A stretch of DNA of 64,000 bases from the NCBI RefSeq assembly GCF_030538755.1, contig NZ_JAUNTJ010000006.1, forward strand, positions 62,001 to 126,000. Direction: 5' to 3'. Each line of letters begins with the position of its first letter. Within the stretch, counting starts at the first letter, position 1. Source of the stretch: Paracoccus sp. (in: a-proteobacteria) (GTDB lineage Bacteria > Pseudomonadota > Alphaproteobacteria > Rhodobacterales > Rhodobacteraceae). Positions 52,590 to 61,461 of the stretch are shown here, one piece after another. The translations under genes were made by a program, and so were the position numbers. The notes under the pieces were generated by a model. The model saw only the letters and a list, made by a program, of their open reading frames with translations. It was not told where the DNA came from and made no database searches.

Positions 52590-53316
52590 GCGTCAGCACG
52601 ATCTGCGCCGGGTCCAGATCGAAGGGCTTGCCCGCAGGGGGCACGAAATCGGCGGTCACGGTCTGCCCCTCGATCACCGCGCCGGATGCCCAGACGGGCT
52701 GATCGCCGTCCAGCTCCATCGCGGCGACATGCGGGGCGGTGTCGCCGGGCAGGGTCAGCGCCACCTGCATCCCGTCGCGGATCGGGCGGATGGTGCAGGC
52801 GGGTGCCGGGCCTTGGGCGGGGGCGGGCACCTGCGCCATCGCGGCGCTGATCTGTGGATCGGGCGTGGCCCCGGCCTGCGGCGCGCTCAGCGCCAGATGC
52901 GCCGGGACGCAGACATTTTCGCACAGGCCCAGATCAATGCGGGCGACCAGATCGACGGGCGCGGCCGCATCTGCCGGGGTGGCGGTCAGCGGCAGGATCA
53001 GGCTTTCGTGATAGCCCAGCGTGACGGTGCCTTCGGAATCAATCGCCTCGGGCGCGGGCCAGTGCAGGGTGACACCGGCCAGATTGGCGGACCCGCTCCA
53101 ATCGAATTCGGGCGGCAGGCCGGTATCGCCGGGGCTGCGCCAATAGGTTTTCCAGCCCGGTTCCAGCAACAGTTCCAGCGCCGCGATGCGCTGGCCCTGC
53201 GCATCGGTCCAGCCGGGCAGCAGCCGGGCCGACACAAGGCCGGGCGGCAGCGCATCTTGCGCAATGGCGGGCAGGGCGGCGCAGGCCAGCAGGGCGGTCA
53301 GGGTCAGGGCTTTCAT
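52537..53316 (-). CDS. DsbD N-terminal-domain (DsbD-alpha) protein
   Basis: Exported protein of 259 aa: signal peptide residues 1-19 (PAIA-QDAL), then an immunoglobulin-like domain similar to the periplasmic alpha domain of DsbD with a redox Cys pair in LGLCENVCVPAHLAL (C-x3-C), WKTYWRSPGDTGLPPEFDWSGS, and LGYHESLILPLTAT. Two more Cys lie at PACTIRP and HRGCAPQ. The membrane and gamma domains of DsbD are not attached, but a CcdA-type protein is encoded at 58097. It probably receives electrons in periplasmic thiol reduction. Its 3' end overlaps the RND gene. Confidence 0.85.
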   Translation of the reverse strand: MKALTLTALLACAALPAIAQDALPPGLVSARLLPGWTDAQGQRIAALELLLEPGWKTYWRSPGDTGLPPEFDWSGSANLAGVTLHWPAPEAIDSEGTVTLGYHESLILPLTATPADAAAPVDLVARIDLGLCENVCVPAHLALSAPQAGATPDPQISAAMAQVPAPAQGPAPACTIRPIRDGMQVALTLPGDTAPHVAAMELDGDQPVWASGAVIEGQTVTADFVPPAGKPFDLDPAQIVLTLIQPDGATEHRGCAPQG

Positions 53317-53405
53317 GCCGCGACCATAGACGCAACCGCGCAGCGGGTGAAGTCACATCACCGCAAGCCCTTGCAACGGGGCAGGGCAATGCTGATCTTG
53401 GGGGC

Positions 53406-53993
53406 ATGGAACACGATACCAAAGCAGATGAAACCAACCTGACCGGCAAGGTGCTGATCGCCATGCCCGGCATGAGCGATGCGCGCTTTGCCAAATCGGT
53501 GGTGCTGATCTGCGCGCATTCTGATGACGGGGCGATGGGGCTGGTGCTGAACCACCCCCTGCCGGAGCTGGATTTCGCCGATCTTCTGGAACAGCTTGGC
53601 ATCGACGCCGATGCCGGTTCGCGCGGGATCGAGGTGCGCTTTGGCGGGCCGGTCGAACCGGGGCGCGGCTTTGTGCTGCACCGCGTGGCCGAAGGCGGGG
53701 CCGATCCCGAAGGGGTTTTGCGCATCGGGTCGCGGCTGGCCATGACCACCACCCGCGACATTCTGGAAGACATCGCCCATGGCACCGGCCCCGACACCGC
53801 CTTTCTGGCGCTTGGCTATGCCGGTTGGGGGCCGGGCCAGCTTGAGGCGGAAATGGCGCAGAACGGCTGGCTGACCGGCGAAGGCGCGGATGATCTGATC
53901 TTTGGCGATGCGCATGACGGCAAATGGGCCTCGGCGCTGCGGGCGCAGGGGATCGAGCCGTCGCTGCTGTCGGGCACCGCCGGGCGGGCCTGA
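53406..53993 (+). CDS. yqgE: UPF0301/DUF179 protein YqgE
   Basis: Cytoplasmic protein of 195 aa of a widespread but uncharacterised family. Hallmarks: GKVLIAMPGMSDARFAKSVVLICAHSDDGAMGLVLNHPL, RFGGPVEPGRGFVLH, and LALGYAGWGPGQLEAEMAQNGWL. No catalytic residues are established. A short ribosome site lies before the ATG. It follows the divergent dsbD-like gene by 89 nt. Confidence 0.95.
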   Translation: MEHDTKADETNLTGKVLIAMPGMSDARFAKSVVLICAHSDDGAMGLVLNHPLPELDFADLLEQLGIDADAGSRGIEVRFGGPVEPGRGFVLHRVAEGGADPEGVLRIGSRLAMTTTRDILEDIAHGTGPDTAFLALGYAGWGPGQLEAEMAQNGWLTGEGADDLIFGDAHDGKWASALRAQGIEPSLLSGTAGRA

Positions 53994-54003
53994 GGGCGGC
54001 CCG
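53985..54003 (+). terminator. Short hairpin at the yqgE stop
   Basis: CGGGCC-TGAGGGC-GGCCCG is a 6-bp stem spanning the yqgE stop codon and the gap to the convergent hydrolase gene. It is a weak candidate for both 3' ends. Confidence 0.35.
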
Positions 54004-54015
54004 GAGATCCGGCGA

Positions 54016-54912
54016 TCAGGCGCGCAACAGCCCTGTCACATCGGATGGCAGCGCGAACAGCCGCGACCAGCGCGGGGCCGGGCGCACCGGCAGCGCGCCG
54101 CGCAGCAACCCCAGCGGCAAGGCCCATGGCTGGCGCAGCGCGGTGCGATAAAAATCGAACACGCCGGGCCGCAGATAGGGCGACCAGTGGCACAGGCGCG
54201 CGGCGCGGCTGTCCATGCGGAACCCCAGCCCCGCCAGCGCATCCAGCGTGTCGGCATCGTCGATCTGCACGTCGATCCAGTTGCGCAGCGGCTGGTCCAG
54301 CCCAAAGCCCAGCGTCCTGCGCCGCAACCGGCCGACCAGCAGCTCCATCCCGAAATCGAACAGGTCATTCTCGCGCGAGGTGATGTTGATGATCTCGGCC
54401 TGCTGCCCCGCCGGGCTGGCCATGGCACTGGCGGCGGCGCAGCGGAACTCGGCGGCGGTCAGCAGAATCGCCCGGCTGATGGTGCCGGGGGTGACGTGAT
54501 GCAGCGCCGCCAGCGCCACCCGCGCCCCCAGCGAATGCCCGATCATCGCTACCGGGCGGCCCGCGCGTTGCGCCAGCGTCTCGATGCTGCGGGCCAGCGA
54601 CTGCCCGGCGGCATCGGCGCGCAGATAGGCCGAATGCAGGCTGCCCCGCGCCTCCCACCCAAAGGCGATGGCCAGCCCGTCGCCGCACGCCTCGCCAAAA
54701 CCCAGCGCGCGCGGCCATGACATCGCCCGGCGCGAGGTCAGTTCCGGGTCCAGCGCCAGAATATGCCGGTGCGGGTCGGTGCCGGGCAGGGCGGGCGAAA
54801 AGCGAAAGCCGTGGATCATCGCGATCAGCGGCGCCCCTTCGGGCAGCGCCGCCGCTGCCGCAAGTGCCGCATTATCAGGCAACTGACCTTCGTTGATCCG
54901 TATCAGCGTCAT
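54016..54912 (-). CDS. Alpha/beta-hydrolase family protein
   Basis: Protein of 298 aa with the nucleophile elbow GHSLGARVALAAL (Ser near residue 123), an early AMIHGFRFSP oxyanion segment, and LLTAAEFRC plus INITSRENDLFDFGMEL downstream, the last probably carrying the acid. This resembles uncharacterised hydrolases of the DUF900-like group. ATG 54912 with AAGGTG 5 nt upstream was chosen; a longer frame to 54981 exists. No neighbours suggest a pathway; converges on yqgE. Confidence 0.78.
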   Translation of the reverse strand: MTLIRINEGQLPDNAALAAAAALPEGAPLIAMIHGFRFSPALPGTDPHRHILALDPELTSRRAMSWPRALGFGEACGDGLAIAFGWEARGSLHSAYLRADAAGQSLARSIETLAQRAGRPVAMIGHSLGARVALAALHHVTPGTISRAILLTAAEFRCAAASAMASPAGQQAEIINITSRENDLFDFGMELLVGRLRRRTLGFGLDQPLRNWIDVQIDDADTLDALAGLGFRMDSRAARLCHWSPYLRPGVFDFYRTALRQPWALPLGLLRGALPVRPAPRWSRLFALPSDVTGLLRA

Positions 54913-55464
54913 CGCGACACCTTGGCGCAGAACCTGCCGACCCGATGCCACGGCGATGCGACAGCCGTGTGAAACAATCATTACGCCGGTATGAAACCGC
55001 CGCTGCTGGCGTGCCGGGGGCGGTTTGCCGCCAGCCCGTCTGAACCCGCCGATTCATTTTGCCATTGAAGTTGACCGGCTTGCGCACTTATGTTGCGGAC
55101 ATGCCCTGTGCGCGGATCAACCCGTGGCTGCATGTGGCAGACAGTTTCGCAGCGCGCCACATCTGACCCGCCCACCAGACGGACGGCAGATGGCACGCGG
55201 AAAACCCGGCCCGGCGGCGCAGTATCATCCTGCGCGGGGGCAGATTCACCGCTGGGGCGCGTGCCGCCGCAGCCAAAAAGGTAACAGACGCGATGGAACG
55301 CGCCCTGAAACGGACAGCAGACGACAGGCAGGCCCCGCGCCATGCCCCGTTTCCTGCCACATCAGACGGCGCGCCCGCTTCCCGCTCAATACGCTCTACC
55401 CGATTTCCTGCCGCGCTGTTTGCAACAGGGGCAGGCTGTCCGGGGGTGCGCGAAAGATATATGA
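54913..55464 (+). promoter_or_regulatory. Long intergenic region with the rne promoter and leader
   Basis: This 552-nt gap holds no convincing gene. A candidate promoter is TTGAAG (55065-55070) with an 18-bp spacer to TATGTT (55089-55094), which would give an rne leader of about 360 nt. Long structured leaders are usual for rne, where they allow the enzyme to control its own mRNA. The leader is GC-rich and contains several possible stems; I could not single out one. Confidence 0.5.
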
Positions 55465-58011
55465 ATGGCAAAGAAAATGCTGATCGACGCCACCCATGCC
55501 GAGGAAACTCGGGTCGTGGTGGCCGACGGAACCAAGGTCGAGGAATTTGATTTCGAGACCGTCAACAAGCGGCAGCTTGCTGGCAATATCTATCTGGCAA
55601 AGGTCACACGGGTCGAACCGTCCTTGCAGGCCGCCTTTGTCGATTACGGCGGAAACCGCCACGGATTTCTGGCATTCGCCGAAATTCACCCCGATTATTA
55701 CCAGATCCCCGCCGCCGACCGCGAGGCGCTGATCGCCGAGGAACGCGCCTATGCCGAGGCGCAAGAGGCCGAGGAAAACGCCCGCGCCCGCAAATCCACC
55801 CGCCGCGCCAGCGCCAGCGCCAAGGCGGCGGAGGCCGATGCCGTGGCCACCTCGGACGATATTCCGGGGATGGAGGTCGTCGATCACGGCGAAGATGACG
55901 CCGAACCCGTTGCCGATGTGACCGATGCCGCCGCCGAAGACGCCGCGCCGCAGGATGCCACCGACAAGGATGACAGCATCGAATCCGTCGCCGACGAAGA
56001 CGTGGCCGAGGAAATCCCCGCGCCCAAGAAACCCCGCCCGCGCCGCTACAAGATTCAAGAGGTCATCAAGGTCCGGCAGATCATGCTGGTGCAGGTGGTC
56101 AAGGAAGAACGCGGCAACAAGGGCGCGGCGCTGACCACCTATCTGTCGCTGGCGGGCCGTTACTGCGTGCTGATGCCCAACACCGCGCGCGGCGGCGGGA
56201 TCAGCCGCAAGATCACCAACGCCGCCGACCGCAAAAAGCTGAAAGACATCGCCAGCGAGCTGGAGGTGCCAAAGGGCGCGGGGCTGATTATCCGCACCGC
56301 CGGCAGCCAGCGCACCCGCACCGAAATCCGCCGCGATTACGAATATCTGATGCGGCTGTGGGAACAGGTGCGCGAACTGACCTTCAAATCGGTCGCCCCC
56401 GCGCCGATCTATGAGGAAGGCGACCTGATTAAGCGGTCGATCCGCGATCTTTACAGCAAGGAAATCGACGAAGTTCTGGTCGAGGGCGAGCGTGGCTATC
56501 GCACCGCCAAGGACTTTATGAAGATGATTATGCCGTCTCACGCCAAGAACGTGAAGCATTACGGCGATCAGATGCCGCTGTTCGCCCGCTATCAGGTCGA
56601 AAGCTATCTGGGCGGCATGTTCAATCCGGTCGTGCAGTTGAAATCGGGCGGCTATATCGTCATCGGCGTGACCGAGGCGCTGGTGGCCATCGACGTCAAC
56701 TCGGGCCGGGCGACCAAGGAAGGCTCGATCGAGGATACGGCGACCAAGACCAACCTGGAAGCCGCCGATGAAATCGCCCGCCAGTTGCGCCTGCGCGATC
56801 TGGCCGGGCTGATCGTCATCGACTTTATCGACATGGACGAACGGAAAAACAACGCCGCCGTCGAAAAACGCTTCAAGGAAAAGCTGAAAAACGACCGGGC
56901 GCGGATTCAGGTCGGCAAGATTTCCGGCTTTGGCCTGATGGAGATGAGCCGCCAGCGTCTGCGCCCCGGTATGCTGGAATCGACGACCCAGCCCTGCGCG
57001 CATTGCCACGGCACCGGGCTGATCCGTTCAGATGACAGCCTTGCGCTGACCATTCTGCGCGCCATCGAGGAAGAGGGCACCCGCAAACGCTCGCGCGAGG
57101 TTCTGGTGCGCGCGCCGGTGGCGGTGGCGAATTTCCTGATGAACGCCAAGCGCGAACATATCGCCGGGATCGAGGCGCGCTATGGCCTGTCGGTCCGGGT
57201 CGAGGCTGATCCCTCGCTGATCTCGCCCGATTTCGCGCTGGAGAAATTCAAGACCGCGACCCGTTTTGTGCCCGAGGTGGCCTCGGCGGCGCTGTCGGTC
57301 GATGCGCAGATCATGGCGCAGATCGACGATGAAGACGATACGGCGGTCGATGAAACCGCCGATGATGTGGCCGATGACGCGACCGAGGCCGGGGCGGCTG
57401 ACGAAGCCAACGGCAATGGCGAGGGCGAGGGCAAAAAGCGCCGCCGCCGTCGTCGTCGCCGCAAGGGCAACGGCGATCAGCCCGAGGGTGAGGCCGTGGC
57501 CGATCAGGATACGGGCGGTGATGCTGGCGATGCAGACAGCACCGATGCAGACAGCGCCGCACCCGCCGGTGCCGAACCCGCCGCCGAGGCCGAGCCGGTG
57601 AAAAAATCCCGCAGCCGCCGGGGCCGGGGCCGCAAATCCGCCAAAGCGGACGAATCGGTTTCGGATCAGGCTGCGGCCCCCGCTGATGCCGAGGGTGCTG
57701 GTGTCGCACCGGATCAGGCCATCGCGGGCGCGGCAGGCGATGCCGCCGTCAGCAATGCCGCGCCGGAACTGGTTGACCTGCGCGACCCGCCGCCCTCTGC
57801 CGTGGAACCGCAGGCCGATGCGGGCGGGACGGATGAGGCCGCAGCGGATGTCGCTGCGACCGAACCTGCCGCGCCCCAGGCTGATGCCGCATTGGCAACA
57901 GAACCCGCCGCAGCGGAACCCGAAGCCGATGCCGCAGATCAGGATGCCGCACCCGAACCCGCAGAGCCTGCCCGTCCCAAGCGGCGCGGCTGGTGGTCTG
58001 CCGGAGAGTGA
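55465..58011 (+). CDS. rne: Ribonuclease E
   Basis: Endoribonuclease of 848 aa that initiates mRNA decay and rRNA processing. Domains: S1 region (residues 30-235) split by an acidic insertion of about 110 residues (about 85-195), the RNase H-like and DNase I-like catalytic parts with magnesium Asp residues in VAIDVNSGRATKE and IVIDFIDMD, the Zn-link CAHCHG, and a small domain. The C-terminal tail (from about 620) alternates acidic and Arg-rich blocks (KKRRRRRRRRKG, KKSRSRRGRGRK) and ends in PKRRGWW. It would assemble a degradosome. A strong terminator follows. Start at ATG 55465; GAAAGA lies upstream. Confidence 0.97.
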   Translation: MAKKMLIDATHAEETRVVVADGTKVEEFDFETVNKRQLAGNIYLAKVTRVEPSLQAAFVDYGGNRHGFLAFAEIHPDYYQIPAADREALIAEERAYAEAQEAEENARARKSTRRASASAKAAEADAVATSDDIPGMEVVDHGEDDAEPVADVTDAAAEDAAPQDATDKDDSIESVADEDVAEEIPAPKKPRPRRYKIQEVIKVRQIMLVQVVKEERGNKGAALTTYLSLAGRYCVLMPNTARGGGISRKITNAADRKKLKDIASELEVPKGAGLIIRTAGSQRTRTEIRRDYEYLMRLWEQVRELTFKSVAPAPIYEEGDLIKRSIRDLYSKEIDEVLVEGERGYRTAKDFMKMIMPSHAKNVKHYGDQMPLFARYQVESYLGGMFNPVVQLKSGGYIVIGVTEALVAIDVNSGRATKEGSIEDTATKTNLEAADEIARQLRLRDLAGLIVIDFIDMDERKNNAAVEKRFKEKLKNDRARIQVGKISGFGLMEMSRQRLRPGMLESTTQPCAHCHGTGLIRSDDSLALTILRAIEEEGTRKRSREVLVRAPVAVANFLMNAKREHIAGIEARYGLSVRVEADPSLISPDFALEKFKTATRFVPEVASAALSVDAQIMAQIDDEDDTAVDETADDVADDATEAGAADEANGNGEGEGKKRRRRRRRRKGNGDQPEGEAVADQDTGGDAGDADSTDADSAAPAGAEPAAEAEPVKKSRSRRGRGRKSAKADESVSDQAAAPADAEGAGVAPDQAIAGAAGDAAVSNAAPELVDLRDPPPSAVEPQADAGGTDEAAADVAATEPAAPQADAALATEPAAAEPEADAADQDAAPEPAEPARPKRRGWWSAGE

Positions 58012-58017
58012 TCCGGT

Positions 58018-58060
58018 GCGGGGGCGGTCGGGCTGTTGACGCAGCCGTGACCGCCCCCGC
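58018..58060 (+). terminator. Strong terminator of rne
   Basis: A perfect 12-bp stem (GCGGGGGCGGTC at 58018-58029 with GACCGCCCCCGC at 58049-58060) begins 7 nt after the rne stop. Its 19-nt loop contains a nested stem (GGCTG/CAGCC). It is followed by a T-rich stretch (CTGGCTTCTTT). Confidence 0.8.
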
Positions 58061-58096
58061 TCTGGCTTCTTTGACCCGACGCGCTAAGGTGCCGCC

Positions 58097-58840
58097 ATGC
58101 TGGGAATGGAAATCGTCGATGCCGCCTTTTTGCCCGCCGCCTTTGTGGCGCTGCTGGCCGGTGTGCTGTCGTTCCTGTCGCCCTGCGTGCTGCCCATCGT
58201 GCCGCCCTATCTGGGCTATATGGCCGGGGTCAGCGTCAGCGGCCTGAAAACGGGCGAGCGCAGCGCGGTGCTGCCCGCACTGTTCTTTGTCATGGGCCTG
58301 TCCACGGTGTTTCTGCTGATGGGGCTTGCCGCATCGACCTTTGGGCGGCTGGTGCTGACCTATATGGATTGGCTGGCGCGGATTTCCGGCATCATGGTCA
58401 TCATTCTTGGCCTGCATTTCCTGCGCGTCTTTCGCATCCCGCTGCTGGATCAAGAGGCGCGGATGCAGGCGGGCAAGGGCGATGGCGGCGCTTTGGGCGC
58501 TTATGTGCTGGGGCTGGCCTTTGCCTTTGGCTGGACGCCCTGCATCGGGCCGATTCTGGGGATGATCCTGTCGCTGGCGGCCTCGTCTGCCGATGCCAGC
58601 CGGGGCATGGGCCTGTTGGCGGTTTATGCGCTTGGGCTGGGGATTCCGTTCCTGCTGTCGGCGCTGTTCATCAACCGCGCCATCGGGCTGATGAACCGGA
58701 TCAAGCCCTATATGGCCACCATCGAACGCGCCATGGGCGCGCTGCTGATCGTGGTCGGGCTGATGCTGCTGACCGGGGCCTTCGCCTCGGTGTCGTTCTG
58801 GCTGCTGGAAACCTTCCCCGGTCTGGCCCTGCTGGGCTAA
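58097..58840 (+). CDS. ccdA: Cytochrome c biogenesis protein CcdA
   Basis: Membrane thiol transporter of 247 aa with six helices. The redox cysteines are in LSPCVLPIVPPYLGY (TM1) and GWTPCIGPILGMIL (TM4), the CcdA/DsbD-beta signature. It moves reducing power from cytoplasmic thioredoxin to the periplasm for apocytochrome c and other proteins. No CcmG is adjacent; the DsbD-alpha protein at 52537 could be a partner. It converges on the next gene with a 4-nt overlap. Confidence 0.95.
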   Translation: MLGMEIVDAAFLPAAFVALLAGVLSFLSPCVLPIVPPYLGYMAGVSVSGLKTGERSAVLPALFFVMGLSTVFLLMGLAASTFGRLVLTYMDWLARISGIMVIILGLHFLRVFRIPLLDQEARMQAGKGDGGALGAYVLGLAFAFGWTPCIGPILGMILSLAASSADASRGMGLLAVYALGLGIPFLLSALFINRAIGLMNRIKPYMATIERAMGALLIVVGLMLLTGAFASVSFWLLETFPGLALLG

Positions 58841-59622
58841 GCCCAGCCTGGCGGGCGCTTTTCCAGAAATGCGGTGATGCCTTCGTCGGTGTCGGGCAGC
58901 AGCATGTTTTCGCACATCACCGCCCCCGCGCTGCCATAGGCATCCGCCAGCCCCAGCCGAAGCTGATCGTAGAACGCGCGCTTGCCCATCTGCACGGCGG
59001 CGGGCAGCTTGGCCGCGATGGTCTGCGCCAGATCCATCGCGGCATCGGCCAGCGCGTCGGGTTCGGTTACGCGGTTGACCAGCCCCAGATCGCGGGCGCG
59101 GTCGGCGTCGATGAATTCGCCGGTGGTCAGCATCTCGAACGCGGCTTTGTGGGGCACGGCGCGGGTCAGGGCAACCATCGGGGTGGAACAGAACAGCCCG
59201 ATATTCACCCCGTTCACGCCAAAGCGCGTGCCCCGCGCCGCTACGGCCAGATCGCAGGTGGCGACCAACTGGCACCCCGCGGCGGTGGCGATGCCGTGGA
59301 CCTGCGCGATCACGGGCTGGGGCAGGGCCGGGATCATCTGCATCATCCCGGCGCAGCGGGTGAACAGCGCGTCAAAGGCGGCCCGCCCGGCATCGTCATC
59401 GCCCCGCGCCGCCTGCATCTGCCGCAGGTCATGCCCGGCGCAGAACGCCTTGCCCGCGCCAGACAGGATCACCGCGCGGATGCCATCATCCTGCGCGATG
59501 TCGCGCAGCGCCGCCGACAGCGCGTCGATCATATCCAGCGACAGCGCGTTGAAATTGGCCGGGCTGTTCAGCGTCAGACGGGCCACGCGCGCCGTGTCGT
59601 GGCGCAATACCAGTTCGCTCAT
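58837..59622 (-). CDS. Enoyl-CoA hydratase/isomerase (crotonase) family protein
   Basis: Crotonase-fold protein of 261 aa. CoA/oxyanion segments: AVILSGAGKAFCAGHDLRQM and HGIATAAGCQLVATCDLAVAA. The later GVNIGLFCSTPMVAL replaces the usual pE..lG glutamate region, as in ECHDC3-type members, so true hydratase activity is doubtful. The C-terminal part is LEKRPPGW, a common ending. It is a single gene converging on ccdA. Substrate unknown. Confidence 0.9.
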   Translation of the reverse strand: MSELVLRHDTARVARLTLNSPANFNALSLDMIDALSAALRDIAQDDGIRAVILSGAGKAFCAGHDLRQMQAARGDDDAGRAAFDALFTRCAGMMQMIPALPQPVIAQVHGIATAAGCQLVATCDLAVAARGTRFGVNGVNIGLFCSTPMVALTRAVPHKAAFEMLTTGEFIDADRARDLGLVNRVTEPDALADAAMDLAQTIAAKLPAAVQMGKRAFYDQLRLGLADAYGSAGAVMCENMLLPDTDEGITAFLEKRPPGWA

Positions 59623-59678
59623 CTTGTCATCCTCTCTGACTTTGGTCAGCTTAGGCGTGACAGAGGCAGGAGGGAAGA

Positions 59679-60119
59679 ATGGCTTTGATGATGGATGCGG
59701 CGGCGCTGAATGCGTTCTTGCGTAACGATTTTCCGCAATGCCCGGATGGCGTGACGGTGGAATCCGTCACGGCCGAGGGCGCAGCCCTGCGCCTGCGTAT
59801 TCAGGATCAGCACCTGCGCCCCGGTGGCACGGTCAGCGGGCCGACCATGTTCATGCTGGCCGATGTGGCGGTCTATGTGGCGATTCTGGCGCGCATCGGG
59901 CCGGTGGCCCTGGCCGTGACAACCGGCGCCAGCATTGATTTCATGCGCAAGCCCGCCGCCGGGCGCGATCTGCTGGCCGAGTGCCGCATTCTGAAACTGG
60001 GGCGGCAACTGGCCGTGGGCGATGTGCTGATCCGGTCCGAGGGCAGCGAGGCCGTGGTGGCGCGCTCAACGATGACCTATGCCATCCCGCCGCGCGGCGC
60101 TGCGGATCATCCCGGCTGA
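59679..60119 (+). CDS. Hotdog-fold thioesterase (PaaI family)
   Basis: Acyl-CoA thioesterase-like protein of 146 aa. The active segment is HLRPGGTVSGPTMFMLADVAVYVAI, with the Asp in the central helix, and MRKPAAGRDLLAECRILKLGRQLAVGDVLI is the usual second half. ATG 59679 follows AGGAGGGAAGA directly. Its last 54 nt overlap the convergent membrane-protein gene. The substrate is not evident. Confidence 0.9.
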   Translation: MALMMDAAALNAFLRNDFPQCPDGVTVESVTAEGAALRLRIQDQHLRPGGTVSGPTMFMLADVAVYVAILARIGPVALAVTTGASIDFMRKPAAGRDLLAECRILKLGRQLAVGDVLIRSEGSEAVVARSTMTYAIPPRGAADHPG

Positions 60120-60713
60120 TTGCGCGGTCCAGAACCCGGCCCAGAACATGATCCCGGCCAGCTTGGCGAAATCTTCCAGCAGCAGGCCGAACTGCGAATA
60201 GGTCTGGAATTCGTCCACCACCAGCGAGGCGGCAAAGCACAGCATCGCGGTTGCCAGTGTGGGCAGGCGCAGGGTCAGTATCCCTGGCAGGAACCGCCGC
60301 AGCACCCATAATGCCACGATGGCATATATGGCCAGAACCGCCATTTCCGGGATGCCCAATCCGGGCAGCACATGTTCATGCAGCAGGAACTGATCGTCGA
60401 TGGCCAGCCACAGCGACAGCACGGACACCGGCAGCAGCGTAGACCGCAGGTCGCGCCGCACCGCGCTGGCCAGCCCGGTCGCCGCCGCTGCGAAAACCCA
60501 GCCCATCACCCCGATAACCGACACCGCCCCGGCATAGGTCGGCAGCTCGAAATGGGTGGCGGGATCGCGCACCAGTTCGGCCACCGTCCAATATCCGGCG
60601 CGATGTCCCACCACCGTTGCCATCAGCAGAACCGCGACGATCACCCCCGGCAGTATGACCCGCGCCATCGTGCCATGTTCCGTTGTTGCGCGCGGACGGT
60701 CGCGTTCTGTCAT
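60066..60713 (-). CDS. Membrane protein with DDxFLLHEH motif, unknown function
   Basis: A 215-aa protein with about six hydrophobic helices (about 20-38, 60-82, 92-108, 122-140, 148-170, 180-200). The short motif LAIDDQFLLHEHVLPG after helix 3 combines two Asp, Glu and two His, as in membrane hydrolases of the CREST type, and DEFQTYSQFG adds acids. I cannot name the family. Start ATG 60713 has AGGGG upstream. It overlaps the thioesterase gene by 54 nt at its 3' end. Its 5' side faces an AT-rich region with a palindrome. Confidence 0.7.
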   Translation of the reverse strand: MTERDRPRATTEHGTMARVILPGVIVAVLLMATVVGHRAGYWTVAELVRDPATHFELPTYAGAVSVIGVMGWVFAAAATGLASAVRRDLRSTLLPVSVLSLWLAIDDQFLLHEHVLPGLGIPEMAVLAIYAIVALWVLRRFLPGILTLRLPTLATAMLCFAASLVVDEFQTYSQFGLLLEDFAKLAGIMFWAGFWTAQSAGMIRSAARRDGIGHR

Positions 60714-60995
60714 TCCTGATACCCCTTACCTTACTAACTGTCCTTGTCGCCAAAAGGCCAACGCAGGGCAGGGACAGAAAATTCCCTGAACATCGTCATA
60801 AAAAAGTCGTATCTGCACCTGTTTTGAGCAAGATATGAGGTATTTAAATACCTATATTGTAATGTATTGTTTTGCATTGAAAAAATACGAATTGTGACAC
60901 TTGACCCGCGCGACGCTTTGCTGGAAAAGCACACGATCTTTCGCTGATCCGCCGAATCAACGCGGCCGATCATTTGTGAATCTAAGGACCACGGC
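60714..60995. other. AT-rich divergent intergenic region between the membrane-protein gene and rplM
   Basis: This gap of 282 nt is strikingly AT-rich (especially 60800-60900) against a GC-rich background and encodes nothing I accept. It contains a 16-bp palindrome (60838-60853) and, on plus, TTGACC (60901-60906) with GAAAAG 17 bp downstream as a possible rplM promoter. It should hold promoters for both flanking genes. Confidence 0.6.
60838..60853. promoter_or_regulatory. 16-bp perfect palindrome AGGTATTTAAATACCT
   Basis: Perfect dyad with no spacer in the middle of the AT-rich region, 125 nt from the membrane-protein start and 143 nt from rplM. Its form suits a dimeric repressor of the TetR or GntR kind, but it matches no operator I know for this order. 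It is more likely tied to the membrane-protein gene than to rplM. Confidence 0.45.
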
Positions 60996-61460
60996 ATGAA
61001 AACCTACACCGCTAAACCGGCGGAGATCGAAAAGAAGTGGATCCTGATCGACGCCGAGGGTGTCGTTCTGGGCCGTCTTGCCACGATCGTGGCTTCGCGT
61101 CTTCGCGGCAAGCATAAACCGACCTTCACCCCGCACATGGACATGGGTGACAACGTCATCATCATCAACGCCGACAAGGTGCAGATGACCGGCAACAAGC
61201 GGGATGACAAGAAATACTATTGGCACACCGGCCACCCCGGCGGCATCAAACACCGCACCGCCCGCCAGATTCTGGAAGGCGCGCACCCCGAACGCGTGGT
61301 GTTCAAAGCGGTCGAGCGGATGATCTCGCGCAACAAGCTGGGCAAGCAGCAGATGACCAATCTGCGCGTCTATGCCGGTGCGGAACACCCGCACGAGGCG
61401 CAGCAGCCCGAAGTGCTGGACGTCAAGTCCCTGAACGCCAAGAACACCCGGAGCGCGTGA
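60996..61460 (+). CDS. rplM: 50S ribosomal protein L13
   Basis: Ribosomal protein of 154 aa that binds early to 23S rRNA. Typical sequence: [74 protein letters not shown] lies 7-8 nt upstream of ATG. It is cotranscribed with rpsI, 1 nt downstream, and ended by a strong terminator. Confidence 0.99.
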   Translation: MKTYTAKPAEIEKKWILIDAEGVVLGRLATIVASRLRGKHKPTFTPHMDMGDNVIIINADKVQMTGNKRDDKKYYWHTGHPGGIKHRTARQILEGAHPERVVFKAVERMISRNKLGKQQMTNLRVYAGAEHPHEAQQPEVLDVKSLNAKNTRSA

Positions 61461-61461
61461 T

